A stretch of DNA of 30,455 bases from Bifiguratus adelaidae (GCA_002261195.1 MVBO01000164.1:1-30455); one strand, 5' to 3'. Positions 1 to 9,108 are shown, counted from the first letter of the stretch. Program-made: numbers and translations. Notes: generated by a model not told the origin, from the letters alone.

Positions 1-177
1 AGGAGGGGGGGGGGGGGGTTCAAGGGGCCTAATCGCGGTCATGGACAGGGAATGGGTACACGCGGTGATAACTAGGTCAATGAGCACATGCTTTTGGCGG
101 GTTTGAGGGTGTACACTGACACTTCGCGCTCACACTGACACTCACATGTCTTGTAGAACCCAAAGTCGACCGACGGC

Positions 178-725
178 ATGCTGCCCGTCGGTAAATATCG
201 CACACCTTCTCCAGGGTAAGTCTAGGCAAACGGAATGCCACATACACCCTACAAATACTCATGTCCGTCGCTTACAGCTCTCCACAAACACCCTACGTTC
301 CCCCCAAAACACCCAATGCCAAGGTCGCCAACAACTATTACTTTAACCGCGATACCAGAAGAAACTATCCACGACTAGCCGTATACACGCAGCAGGATGT
401 AGCCGGCCTGCTGATGGGCGGTAAAGTACAAGAGAGGTAATTTGGTCAATCAAGGGTCTTTTTCTTTTCGGAAATGGGCTAATCACCGGCTCCTAGTCTT
501 CCCTCTGTTGGCGCGGATTCCCAACCGGTAACGGATACCAAGCTCGTTACTCCCTCTCAACAAACCTATGATCTTGCTCAAGTCGTAGCGGAACAACAAG
601 TCGCCTTTGGTAACGGCGTCCTCCCACCCACACCGGGATGGGGAAAGAAGGTAGAATGGAATGTGAGCACAGATCATGAAGCCATTGAGGAAGGCATCTA
701 CTGGCCCATGAAGCAGTATGTCTAG
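178..725 (+). CDS. NDUFA7: NADH:ubiquinone oxidoreductase subunit NDUFA7 (B14.5a) homologue
   Basis: Accessory subunit of mitochondrial complex I, on the matrix arm at the inner membrane. Proposed exons are 178-215, 278-436 and 497-725, with introns of 62 and 60 nt; they sum to 142 codons (141 aa). The family signature is the stretch around KVANNYYFNRDTRR in exon 2, which matches the animal pattern of Lys-Leu-Ser-Asn-Asn-Tyr-Tyr followed by an Arg-Asp-x-Arg-Arg core. The C-terminal exon ends in a Trp- and Pro-rich tail, as in the family. An AATAAA lies directly after the TAG stop, at 726-731. The 5' end is uncertain: the chosen ATG gives a short N-terminus, and a TAG-ended acceptor at 150-152 could join a further upstream exon. 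Retention of complex I excludes Saccharomyces- and Schizosaccharomyces-type fungi. Confidence 0.75.
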
Positions 726-901
726 AATAAAAAGAAGCCCCATCCTACTACTACCGAATTTGTTGCCACGAGTCCTGTTTCAAGATTAGCTTTCGGCATT
801 GTAGCGTAAAGCCAATCAAAGCCCGCCTTCTAAAATCGTGGAATCCCGGAACATTTTAATCGCTCCTTCTTCTACGGCTGAATATCTACACTCGGTCTTT
901 T

Positions 902-927
902 TCTCTCTCTCTCTCTCTCTCTCTCTT
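902..927. repeat. TC dinucleotide microsatellite in the Oac1 leader
   Basis: A run of about a dozen TC units ends six bases before the ATG of the mitochondrial carrier gene. Pyrimidine-rich leaders are common just upstream of fungal start codons, so this is probably part of the core promoter or 5' UTR. Its length is likely to vary between strains. Confidence 0.85.
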
Positions 928-932
928 GCGGT

Positions 933-2055
933 ATGGCGACTCATACAGGTTCCACTACATACTCTACGGAGGGTGCATTACAGCAGCCGTCGAAGCCCTC
1001 ATTCTTTTCTGAAAAGACAAAGTCGACGTTCCGCGGCTTCGTGTTTGGAGGATTAGCGGCTTGCGGGGCCGTAACGTTTACTAATCCTTGGGAGGTAAGG
1101 TCCACAAGGCGTAGCGGCGAGCGAGATTCTTGACGCATACTCGTAGGTCATCAAAACACGGTTACAGCTTCAAGGCGAACTGGTTCGCGCAGGCGCACTC
1201 ACAGCAGCCGATCGACCTTACCACAACTCTTTCCAAGGTCTTTCTCTCATTTTCCGAAACGAAGGCATCCGAGGCATACAACGGGGATTGGGAGCTGCAT
1301 ATGTTTATCAAGTATGTCTGAACGGAACGCGGTTAGGCACTTACGAACCTATACGTAACGGATTGTCGGATTTGTTCGCAGTTGGACACGGCAATGAGGC
1401 GCCGGTCATATTACGGATGGCTAGTGGAGGACTGTGCGGTGCGATGGGTGCGGCTTTGGGGTCTCCTCTTTATTTGATCAAAACACGGATGCAGAGCTAC
1501 TCGCCCGTCGTGACGATGATTGGTCATCAGCACAAGTATAAGAGCTCGCTGTCTGCCCTGACTGGCATCTGGAAGCATGAAGGTATCAAGGGCATGTACC
1601 GTGGTATGGATGCAGCCATGGCGAGGGCTGCGGCCGGATCATCGGTACAACTTCCTACCTATGATGCGACCAAGGCGCTATTAAAGACCAGGGCCAACAT
1701 CCCCGAAGGATTTGGCTTGCATTTCGCGTCTTCCTTGATTTGCGGTTTCTTTGTGTGTTGCGTCATGAATCCGTTTGATGTCGTGAGCACGCGCATGTAT
1801 AACCAAGGCGTGGACCTCAAGACAGGCAAGGGACTGTTATACAAGAATCCGGTCGACTGCTTTGTGAAGACGATGGGTACAGAAGGTATTCGAGGGTTGC
1901 TTAAGGGATTCTCGGCCCACTACCTGAGAATAGGGTGAGTGACTTGCGCTACAGTCCGAAGCACAGAGATTGATGGATTGGATAGGCCACACACTGTCAT
2001 CATGTTTGTCTTTTTGGAACAGCTCAAGGCAGCTTATGCTCGGCACTTTTCATAG
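933..2055 (+). CDS. OAC1: Mitochondrial oxaloacetate/sulfate carrier (Oac1 type)
   Basis: Solute carrier (SLC25 family) of the mitochondrial inner membrane. Oac1 moves oxaloacetate, sulfate and related anions. Exons are 933-1094, 1147-1934 and 1986-2055, giving 339 aa, a normal carrier length. All three repeat signatures are visible: NPWEVIKTR after the first helix, SPLYLIKTR after the third and NPFDVVSTR after the fifth. The second has Ser-Pro-Leu in place of Pro-x-Asp, as I recall for Oac1. Segments such as AAYVYQVCLNGTRLG, GSSVQLPTYD and KGFSAHYLRIGPHT are characteristic of Oac1 rather than of dicarboxylate carriers in general. Both introns are short (52 and 51 nt) with GTAAGG and GTGAGT donors. 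The gene converges with DcpS; only 64 bp separate their stop codons. Substrate range is inferred from family similarity. Confidence 0.9.
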
Positions 2056-2119
2056 ACCATTATGCACCATGTTTGTTTGTATTTTTACCCGTCTACACCT
2101 ATAGAGACACTAGAGACTA

Positions 2120-3224
2120 TTAGAGCGCGTCTTTTGACTTTTGCATGGCTTTCCAGATGCCATGTTTCTCTCCAATAATGGATGGTAACGTAGCCACCTG
2201 ATAATAGTCGCCGCGAATGTGCTTAATATTGTCAATGATGGTATCGAGGAGATGAGATTGGCCAATCATGACGCGTGGAGCGTCGGCATACTTGAGATGC
2301 GTGACATGCACGTGAAAATGATCTAGATAGGTCCATAAGAATGTGCGCGCAAGGTCCAATCACAAGGATACACATACAATACGAGGGCTGATAATGACAG
2401 AAAAGTCGCAATTCGTCCGGTGACACGCCATACCGCTCGCTCACAAACGCGGGCACACGATCACGTATGGACTGGAGTAAGGGAAGATGCCCCGAACCTA
2501 GATCACGGATGGATCGCACCGTGCGCGTATTGACAATTACCAAAAGATACAGGTGATCCATGGTTACCCCATCCCATTTCCTGCTGAGGGTGAGCGATGG
2601 CGAACATGGGCTAGATGCACTTACATGTCTGGCAACAAGACAAACCCTTCTTCGCCGGAAGTGCGCAAGACCACTCGCTCCGATTCTGCGGTGCCATCCA
2701 CAATATTGTAAACCCATTGTATCCGCTTCAAGGGTTCAAGCTCAATAAATGGCTTCACGAGGGCATTGTACATGTCTGGTGTCTCGAGCACATAATGCAC
2801 CGGCTGCGGCGTATACTTTGCAATATGCTGCAGCAGGACGATCAGCACCTCCAGCAAGAGTATGTGTGCCCTTACCGTTTCGGTCGCCGGGACAATCAAG
2901 GTTATCTTCATGTCCGTCTCACCGTCCCATTCGCTAAAGAACCAATGATAGATATCGTTGCCTTCTACCTGAGTACGCACGTTCCTTAGTCGATCCACAA
3001 ACCCGGCTAGTTCGGTGGGAGAAAAGTGCGTCTTTTCGGCAATGAGAATAGCGACGTCGCGTCCAGTTTTTCTCGATACGTGGCCGAGAAGCCATACGGT
3101 CTTTGTGCGGGGATCTGTTGTTCTTGTGAGAAGGAAACGTTTTGACCGCCGTGAGCACTGCCTACTCACCTTCATTCAAGGTGCGTTCGTAATTGAACCC
3201 CTTGAGCAGATCCGTTTCCACCAT
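2120..3224 (-). CDS. DCS1: Scavenger mRNA decapping enzyme DcpS (HIT family)
   Basis: Hydrolyses the m7GpppN cap left after 3'-5' mRNA decay by the exosome. Exons in coding order are 3224-3170, 3114-2876, 2827-2625, 2580-2378 and 2322-2120 (300 aa; introns 44-55 nt). The histidine triad lies at residues 235-239 in YHFHVHVTHL, formed across the last intron. Other family hallmarks are IQWVYNIVDG, GFVLLPDMKWDG and IRDLGSGHLPLL. The N-terminal swapped domain contains ILIAEKTHFS. The first acceptor is the one at 3115; an alternative six bases further 5' on the coding strand, at 3121, breaks the frame. An in-frame ATG at 3266-3264 would add 14 residues and extend the overlap with the divergent Gemin7-like gene. 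Product confidence is high; the exact start is not settled. Confidence 0.92.
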
Positions 3225-3587
3225 GGTCGGCAAGCACGATGTCAAAGCCTTCCTTTTATGGTTCATGTCGCTTGCAAGCGATGAAGAAGCAAGCTTAGAC
3301 ACGCTGCAGGAACGCAGTCTACTCTTTTGGATTCATGCTCAAAAGACCAAGCCTCTCGTCAAGATTCACGTTTATGGCGGGTAAGTGTTAATGTCTTGCG
3401 ACGCATGGGGCTGAATAGGGGTTCCTTGTCTCAAAGTAACACGTTGAAAGCGGTGTTTCGAGCGACAGACTCAGAGCACAATAGGTTTCGGCTGGATGCC
3501 TTGGAAACGCCAGTGGGTGTCTATAAGAACGCGGTCGTTCGTGGACAAGATGTAGAGACGCTAGAGTTTTACACATCGACAGCTTAA
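3223..3587 (+). CDS. Gemin7-like Sm-fold subunit of the SMN complex
   Basis: In animals Gemin7 pairs with Gemin6 and helps the SMN complex load Sm proteins onto snRNAs. Two exons, 3223-3380 and 3437-3587, encode 102 aa. The acceptor is placed at 3436 because the nearer AG would break the frame. The spliced product reads through a Sm-like beta fold: VKIHVYGGNTLKAVF, then RATDSEHNRFRLDALETPVG and the C-terminal strand VETLEFYT. Human Gemin7 shows the same order: a hydrophobic strand, Gly-Ala-Thr-Asp, a Leu-x-Thr-Pro-Ile-Gly motif and a final Tyr/Phe strand. The start ATG shares two bases with the DcpS ATG on the other strand. A downstream Met at 3268 is possible, since the N-terminus is not conserved. 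Gemin7 is absent from common yeasts, so detection here is notable. Confidence 0.7.
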
Positions 3588-3644
3588 GGTCATCCTTTGA
3601 ATTGTAGATGTTGATCCAATGTACAGTGTGCAGCTTTTATCGTC

Positions 3645-4837
3645 TCATTTGCCCTTTTTACGTTTTGTCGCTGGTTCATCCTGTCCAATGATCGTATCTT
3701 CAGCTTTCCGCCTTTTGTTGGATGCTATAGTTGCTAAATATCTTGTCAGCTTGATCGCCTATGCCTGGAACAAGAGTACTCACGTTTGGAAAGAGGTGTC
3801 TATACGTTGATAATGGGCATGATGAGCTCATGGTGTCATTCAGTCTCTTGATGCACTTACCGCGTTGCCTGATGACCCGCCTTGACTAGCTGCCACAGGC
3901 GTGCGAGCGCCTTTGATGTCTCCTCGTGGCGTTGCGCTCGATCGTCGTCTCTTTGCCGTCATGCGTTGCACGGTAGCGTCAATTGCTCGGTCCATGGCTA
4001 TCCTGAAGTCAAGCGATTCCTTTTGAGACAACCTGGATACTGTGGGCAGATGGCGAGCGTCAATCAATGTCAGCGGAGCGCAATGGCACACCTACCCATC
4101 TCACTGGATTCGTCCTTATCACTATCATTGCCTGTGTCGGACAAGGTGGGTTTCGGTCGCTGTGCTTTCCACGCGTATCCGGAGGCCGGGTGAAATTCTT
4201 TGAGAGCTTGCGTTTGTCGAAAAGCAGCATTGGTGTGATAGAGTGATGTAAGCTAGATCGGTGAGCTCACGCATAGCTCATCCATGGGCTCCAGTAAACA
4301 CTTACCAAACGGTTAGCGACGATAGAGTAGAGATTGGGAGCTTGATAAATGTTTGGAGTAATCATGTAATAAATGGCCAGTACTTCGACTATAGCATATT
4401 AGCCAGCTGCGGAGATGTATCGTCGGACGCGCCTACCATCCTTGGGATCTGGACCATTACGATACCGCTTTTGAATCACATATATGGGATCTTCTTGGTG
4501 GGTGACGCTAAACTCGACACCCGTCATTTTTCTAAACACCGCGTGAGAGAGGACAAAAAGCGAACAACGTATAGCTTACTGTAAGGCTTCTTCAGTTGAA
4601 CGCAAGTCGTTGTATTGCGTTTGCATGCGCAATACAGCATTGTTGCATTCCGGATCCCAGAATGGCGAGAGTGCAAAGTAATCGAGCACCATTTGCGGGC
4701 TTCGAAACGGCCCGAAGTGCTAGCGACGAGGTCAGACAAGGAAGATCTCTCTACAGTAGCACTCTTACGTCAATGAAGGACTGATCTCTCCATTCTATAT
4801 CCGTCAAGTTCTCGGTCGCTTTCCGTCGCGCCGCCAT
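3645..4837 (-). CDS. MED6: Mediator complex subunit 6 (MED6)
   Basis: Head-module subunit of Mediator, the nuclear coactivator that links transcription factors to RNA polymerase II. Eight exons in coding order: 4837-4769, 4719-4580, 4531-4437, 4388-4306, 4252-4096, 4039-3861, 3799-3784 and 3733-3645; total 275 aa. Conserved blocks are TDIEWRDQSFID, MVLDYFALSPFWDPECNN, GVEFSVTHQEDPIYVIQKR, YYMITPNIYQAPNLYSIVANR and HPASGYAWKA. The C-terminus is basic (KRRKAED, then KRKKGK) and likely carries a nuclear localisation signal. Exon 7 is only 16 nt; skipping it would put the last exon out of frame. The first 68 nt of the CDS overlap the 3' coding end of the gene upstream on the same strand. The stop lies 57 bp from that of the convergent Gemin7-like gene. 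Confidence 0.9.
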
Positions 4838-5807
4838 CAGAATTAATCAAGGCCAATTGTTCCAACCAGAAACACCATTGTCTAGTCTTTGGGTGTGCCA
4901 ACACGCCAATGGTCTTATCAGACGATGAAAGATGTGCGAAAAGGCGATTAAGCGTTGGAGTATCCATGACGGAGGAGAGATGATACACAGGTACGGGCAT
5001 GGACGCCGTGTTATCGCGTGCCAATTGTTTGTCGATGGTTCGCGCACATGTCGGTTGGGTCGTGGTATCGTCTTGTAGGCAAAGCACGGCACTTAGAGGG
5101 TACGAAGGAGGATCAGATATCCACACGTCGCCATGTCGCGAGACACTGCACAACCACCGTTTAATGCCATCGCTGTTCTTGTTCAATTGATCTTGTAAGC
5201 GACGAGCAATATGATCTGCCATGTCTGGTCGTATGAATGCCTTGGGATGAATGTATTTGTATTTGCCTACGTTGGTCAGTACTATAGGAGACGGTAGATG
5301 AACTCACCCTTTTGCAACATGTGCAGATACTTCGACCCGGCTTTGATCCAGTAGCCCTTGGTCGTTCGGCCTCTTGTGTCTCGTCCAATATCACTTACAA
5401 TCCATATCTGGCCATTATCGTGCATGGCAGGATAAAATCGTAGCATGAAGGCGGAGGGTAGATGTTCCTTGGTGATAAAGCATTGTCTGATTGGAGTAGC
5501 AAGCATATGTGCTGTCAAGGTGGTCAGACAATAGCCGGCAAAGGTATCTGAGCATGCGCTGCTCACCAAAAGGATCTGCTTGACTGCTCTTTGCCACCGC
5601 ATGACCTTCCTCGACTTGTAAACCTGCGCTCGTCCGTAATCGTCTGGATACTGAATGCAGCCCATGGTGAGGCGGAATGTTGGTCATGCCTCTCCTGCGA
5701 GCACATGCGGCACATAGAACAAAATCTCTCGGGCCGTCCATAACCCGCGCATGGCCACTATAGTGAAGCAGAGCTGTCCATACACGTCTGAAGCCTACAC
5801 CTTGCAT
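4770..5807 (-). CDS. Unrecognised protein, possibly mitochondrial
   Basis: I do not recognise this family. Three exons, 5807-5567, 5511-5308 and 5266-4770 (introns 55 and 41 nt), give up to 313 aa. The chosen ATG gives an N-terminus with spaced Arg and no acid (MQGVGFRRVWTALLHYSGHA), which resembles a mitochondrial presequence. ATGs at 5741 and 5687 are also possible. The central part, FAHMLATPIRQCFITKEHLP and then FMLRFYPAMHDNGQIWIVSD, looks like a folded domain; YKYIHPKAFIRPDM follows. The C-terminal third is hydrophilic and has no repeats or TM segments. Frame continuity across both introns supports the model: using the other frame at the first donor fails. The gene starts 11 bp after the stop of the hydratase-like gene and runs 68 nt into MED6. 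Confidence 0.55.
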
Positions 5808-5818
5808 TCTATGCACAT

Positions 5819-6634
5819 TTACAATTTCGCAATGGCTTTCCCCTTCACATACGCATCCCAATCCGCGGGTTTCTTTTGCAGGAATTGACCAATGCCGTAG
5901 GCTGCTTCTTCGCTTTGTAACATGTTGGTAAAGACCCCTTCCACCTCTTTGATCACGCGCTGTTTCTGGGTTTGATCAGCACCGCCTTTAGCTACAGCCT
6001 TAATGAGCCGTTTGGTTTCGGCGGCAGCTTGAGGTCCAGCCTCCAGTAGGTAATCCACGTATTGTTGGGTCACTCTATCCAAGTCCTCCATCGAATCCAC
6101 CAATGCTGTCAGAAACAAGGGGACGGCCTCCTCTGCCGAGACACGCCTACCGGTCAACATGTAATCGGCTGCTCGGAATTCGCCAATCTCTGGTACAATG
6201 TATTGCGAAATAATGGCAGGTATCAGTCCTCGTTTGACCTCTGTCAAACTAAAGTAGGCCGATTTGAGCGCAATCCTGATGTTGGTCGTAAAGACAAGAC
6301 CAGTTCCACCAGCCAACACGGGTCCGTTGATTCTGGCAATAATGGGCTTTGGAAAGGTCGCCAGACGCTCATACAGGGCAGCACCAGCGACAAATTTGTC
6401 GTGCGGTGGAGCATCGCTCGTGGTAGAAAGGTCCATACCGGTACAAAAGAATTTGCCCGCTCCAGTGAGGATGACGACGCGAATCGATGGATTGGACGCT
6501 ATCTTGTCCAGATATGTATACAATAGATCATGCATTTCTCCTGTAAGTGCATTGCCGCGATGTGGTCTGTTGAGTGTTAGTGTTGCTGTGTTGGCCGTGC
6601 GGTTAAAGAGCACTGGTGGTTCTGTAGAAGGCAT
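5819..6634 (-). CDS. Enoyl-CoA hydratase/isomerase family protein with PTS1
   Basis: Crotonase-fold enzyme of acyl-CoA metabolism, 271 aa, in a single exon. The two oxyanion-hole regions are FCTGMDLS (about 63-70) and GPVLAGGTGL (about 104-113). The second catalytic Glu is present (E132 in SLTEVKRG), but the first Glu position of classical hydratases is Gly (about 112). A single catalytic acid fits a delta3-delta2-enoyl-CoA isomerase or another crotonase relative better than a bifunctional hydratase. The C-terminal tripeptide AKL is a PTS1 signal, which implies the peroxisome. The start ATG is 125 bp from that of the divergent J-protein gene, so they probably share a promoter. Substrate is unknown. 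Confidence 0.8.
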   Translation of the reverse strand: MPSTEPPVLFNRTANTATLTLNRPHRGNALTGEMHDLLYTYLDKIASNPSIRVVILTGAGKFFCTGMDLSTTSDAPPHDKFVAGAALYERLATFPKPIIARINGPVLAGGTGLVFTTNIRIALKSAYFSLTEVKRGLIPAIISQYIVPEIGEFRAADYMLTGRRVSAEEAVPLFLTALVDSMEDLDRVTQQYVDYLLEAGPQAAAETKRLIKAVAKGGADQTQKQRVIKEVEGVFTNMLQSEEAAYGIGQFLQKKPADWDAYVKGKAIAKL

Positions 6635-6759
6635 CGTTCTGAAAAGAGACGCTGAATAAGAAGTCTAGCGCATGTGAACTTCCAATTTTCCCCATTCAAT
6701 GGGTTAGGGTTGGTCAGGCATTTCACTTGACTCCGAGCAGGTGCGATCATTGTCTCGTC

Positions 6760-7398
6760 ATGTTTCGAGCAGCACGATGCTTGCATCGACTAAAGCTCGC
6801 TGACGATCCCGTATGCTACTTGCGCACGTTTGCCACCCAGAGACAACCCACCCACTACGAAACTCTGGGACTCCGTCCCTCTAGTGACAAGAACTTGGTC
6901 AAGAAGCAGTATTACAAACTTTCAAAGCAATTCCATCCCGATCTAAACCCAGGAAACGAAGAAGCGCATAAACGCTTTGTCCGCATTGGTGAAGCCTACG
7001 CCGTACTGAACAATGACGCGACAAGGCAAGAGTACGATCGTCACCTCGCGGTCAACCAAACTATGGGAGGTGCAAAGCACACCTACTACCATTCGCAACG
7101 GACTCGGCCTAGACAAACGGGGAGTGCTAGTGCCTATGAACAGTACAGAGAGCATTTTCGACGGAATGAAACCAAGAAAAGACGGGGCAAGGTGGAATAC
7201 AACTTTAAGGAACATTTCGAACGTCATTACGCGGAGGAAGATCGGCGGCGGAAAGCCAGGGAGGAGGCTGCCCTAAGAGCAGAGCAAGAATGGAAGAGAG
7301 CGGAAGACTTGGACAAGCCTTGGAATCGGTTCTTCAAAATCGCCGGAACCGTAGTCGGCATCCTGTTTGTGAGCGGTGCCGCGTCTGGAACCTTGTAA
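6760..7398 (+). CDS. Mitochondrial J-domain (DnaJ/Hsp40) protein with C-terminal membrane anchor
   Basis: Hsp70 co-chaperone, 212 aa, in one exon. The N-terminal 30 residues are rich in Arg and hydrophobic residues with almost no acids, consistent with a matrix-targeting sequence. The J-domain spans about residues 32-95 and starts at THYETLGL; its HPD tripeptide is at 59-61 (QFHPDLNPG). A charged, probably helical region follows (KKRRGK, then EEDRRRKAREEA). A hydrophobic segment at about 193-208 (KIAGTVVGILFVSGAA) could anchor the protein in the inner membrane. The glycine-rich and zinc-finger regions of type I J-proteins are absent, so this is a class III protein similar in layout to animal DNAJC4. 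The first ATG in the frame is at 6760. Confidence 0.82.
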   Translation: MFRAARCLHRLKLADDPVCYLRTFATQRQPTHYETLGLRPSSDKNLVKKQYYKLSKQFHPDLNPGNEEAHKRFVRIGEAYAVLNNDATRQEYDRHLAVNQTMGGAKHTYYHSQRTRPRQTGSASAYEQYREHFRRNETKKRRGKVEYNFKEHFERHYAEEDRRRKAREEAALRAEQEWKRAEDLDKPWNRFFKIAGTVVGILFVSGAASGTL

Positions 7399-7487
7399 AC
7401 CATCTGTATAGACAATTGTACCATTAGGCCCTTTTAGAACGTTTCAGGATAAGGACATTCTGTATTCCCATACAATTTACATGATAC

Positions 7488-9009
7488 CTAAAGTCTGGCT
7501 GTAAGAAATTCACTACGTTGCTTTGAGGCGACTTTGTGCACGTCCTGTTCAGAGATGCCTCGGGCTTCGACAGCCGGGTTGTATCCCAAAGCTTTAGTCG
7601 CATTCACGGCCTTGTCATTGGCCTTCTTGTACAAAGTGACGACAACAGCCCCACCAAGACCGACGTTGTGTTGCAAGGCCAATTTGACGTTCTTGACTTG
7701 TCGGTCACCAGCTTGATTACGCAGTTGCCAGCAAAGTTCCGCGCATTGAGCAAGGCCTGTAGCTCCCAGCGGATGTCCCTTTGAAATAAGGCCACCTGAA
7801 GGATTGACAACGTACTTTCCGCCGTAGGTCACATCACCCTTGTCGATCAACTCGTGAGCTTTTCCTGGCTCACAAAGACCAAGAGCATCGTAAGTGATAA
7901 GCTGTGCATACCCGGAATTATGAGCATATACGTACAAGTTATCATCCAGCACTTACCTCGTTGGCACTGAAACAATCATGCAGCTCGATAACCTGGACAT
8001 CCTTGGCAGTGATGCCAGCCTTGCTATACACCTCCTTGGCAGCACGACGAGTCATGTCAGGACCGGCCCACTCAATTGCATCGGTGGAGAGCATCCTGGG
8101 CGAGTCGGTGGCCATCGATTGCGCGACGATTTCAACAGCTTGATCTATGAGATTGTGTTCCCGAACAAACTTTTCGGATGCAACGATAGCACAAGCAGCG
8201 CCGTCAGAGGTAGGGCAGCATTGCAACTTCGTTAAGGGACCAAAGATCTTAGGAGACTGCATCACTTGCTCCAGAGTATATATATCGCGGAATTGCGAGT
8301 AAGGGTTCTTGGCGGAGTGTCTATGGTTCTTTTCGGCAATCATACCGAGATGCTTCGCGGTCGCACCATACTTTTCACAGTAGGCTTGACCAGCATTGCC
8401 GAAAATCTGAGCAGCGCCAGACGTCTTCGGTTGAATGCCCTTTTCATCGTTCATGATGGTCATGACGTGATCCAAGGGGTTCGTACGATCGCTAAAGACA
8501 CTGGACAAGGATCCAGGAGCCATTCTCTCGAATCCCAATGCCATGGCACAATCGACAACACCAGCTTCAACCATGGTTCTGGCCTGGTAGAGAGCAGTGG
8601 AGCCAGTCGAGCAATTGTTGTTGACGTTCCTGTTGTCAATTAGATGAGTGCAAGCACATTGAGGATTTACAAGGAGACCTACACGATGGGGATTTGCGTC
8701 ATGCCTAAAGGATATAGGGCACGCTGTCCTGCTGTACTGTCACCATAGACAAACCCGACGAACGCTTGTTGGACGGCGTCATAGGTTATCCCGGCATCCA
8801 GCAAAGCCTTCGTGGCAGCCTCCATACCCATTTCTACCTTTCAGTCAGCATTGCAGCAGTCCATGTCGCTGTCAACCTCACCTGGATAATCGACTTGGCC
8901 ACGAGGCTTGAGGAACTTGGTCATTCCGACCCCAACCTACATAGCATCGTCAGCACAGACCAAGGTGGTAGACAGAAACACATACAACATAGGCTTTTGA
9001 CGCAGGCAT
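7488..9009 (-). CDS. SCPx-type peroxisomal 3-ketoacyl-CoA thiolase, thiolase domain only
   Basis: Thiolase of the sterol carrier protein X class, which cleaves straight- and branched-chain 3-ketoacyl-CoAs in the last step of peroxisomal beta-oxidation. Exons: 9009-8986, 8936-8882, 8833-8683, 8629-7957 and 7901-7488, total 438 aa, with introns of 48-55 nt. The nucleophilic Cys is C83 in [13 protein letters not shown], formed across intron 3. The other active-site blocks are [10 protein letters not shown] and [13 protein letters not shown]. Strong SCPx hallmarks are [13 protein letters not shown] and [14 protein letters not shown]. The protein stops straight after the thiolase fold. The C-terminal SCP2 lipid-transfer domain of animal SCPx is missing, and the chain ends in ARL, a PTS1 variant. 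It neighbours glucose-6-phosphate epimerase in tandem, with a 99-bp gap. Confidence 0.92.
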
Positions 9010-9108
9010 ACTCAAAGAACTAGAATGCGTTGCAAAGTTGTTGGCTTTAAGCAAGCACGTGAATGTGGGGAAGGGGAGACCATAGAAATTCCCAATTTGT
9101 CATGCTCT

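Noticed and set aside
1-20. Run of about 16 G at the window start
   Set aside because: It may be a contig-edge artefact or a simple homopolymer; nothing around it supports a telomere or a regulatory function.
146-346. 66-codon + strand frame over the NDUFA7 5' region
   Set aside because: It lies in another frame from the conserved NNYYFNRD block and crosses the first proposed intron.
483-743. Hydrophobic minus-strand frame resembling a small membrane protein
   Set aside because: It is the antisense of the last NDUFA7 exon, whose + strand frame continues a recognised family.
8266-8643. 125-codon + strand frame
   Set aside because: It is a shadow of the thiolase exon; the minus strand carries the conserved active-site sequence.
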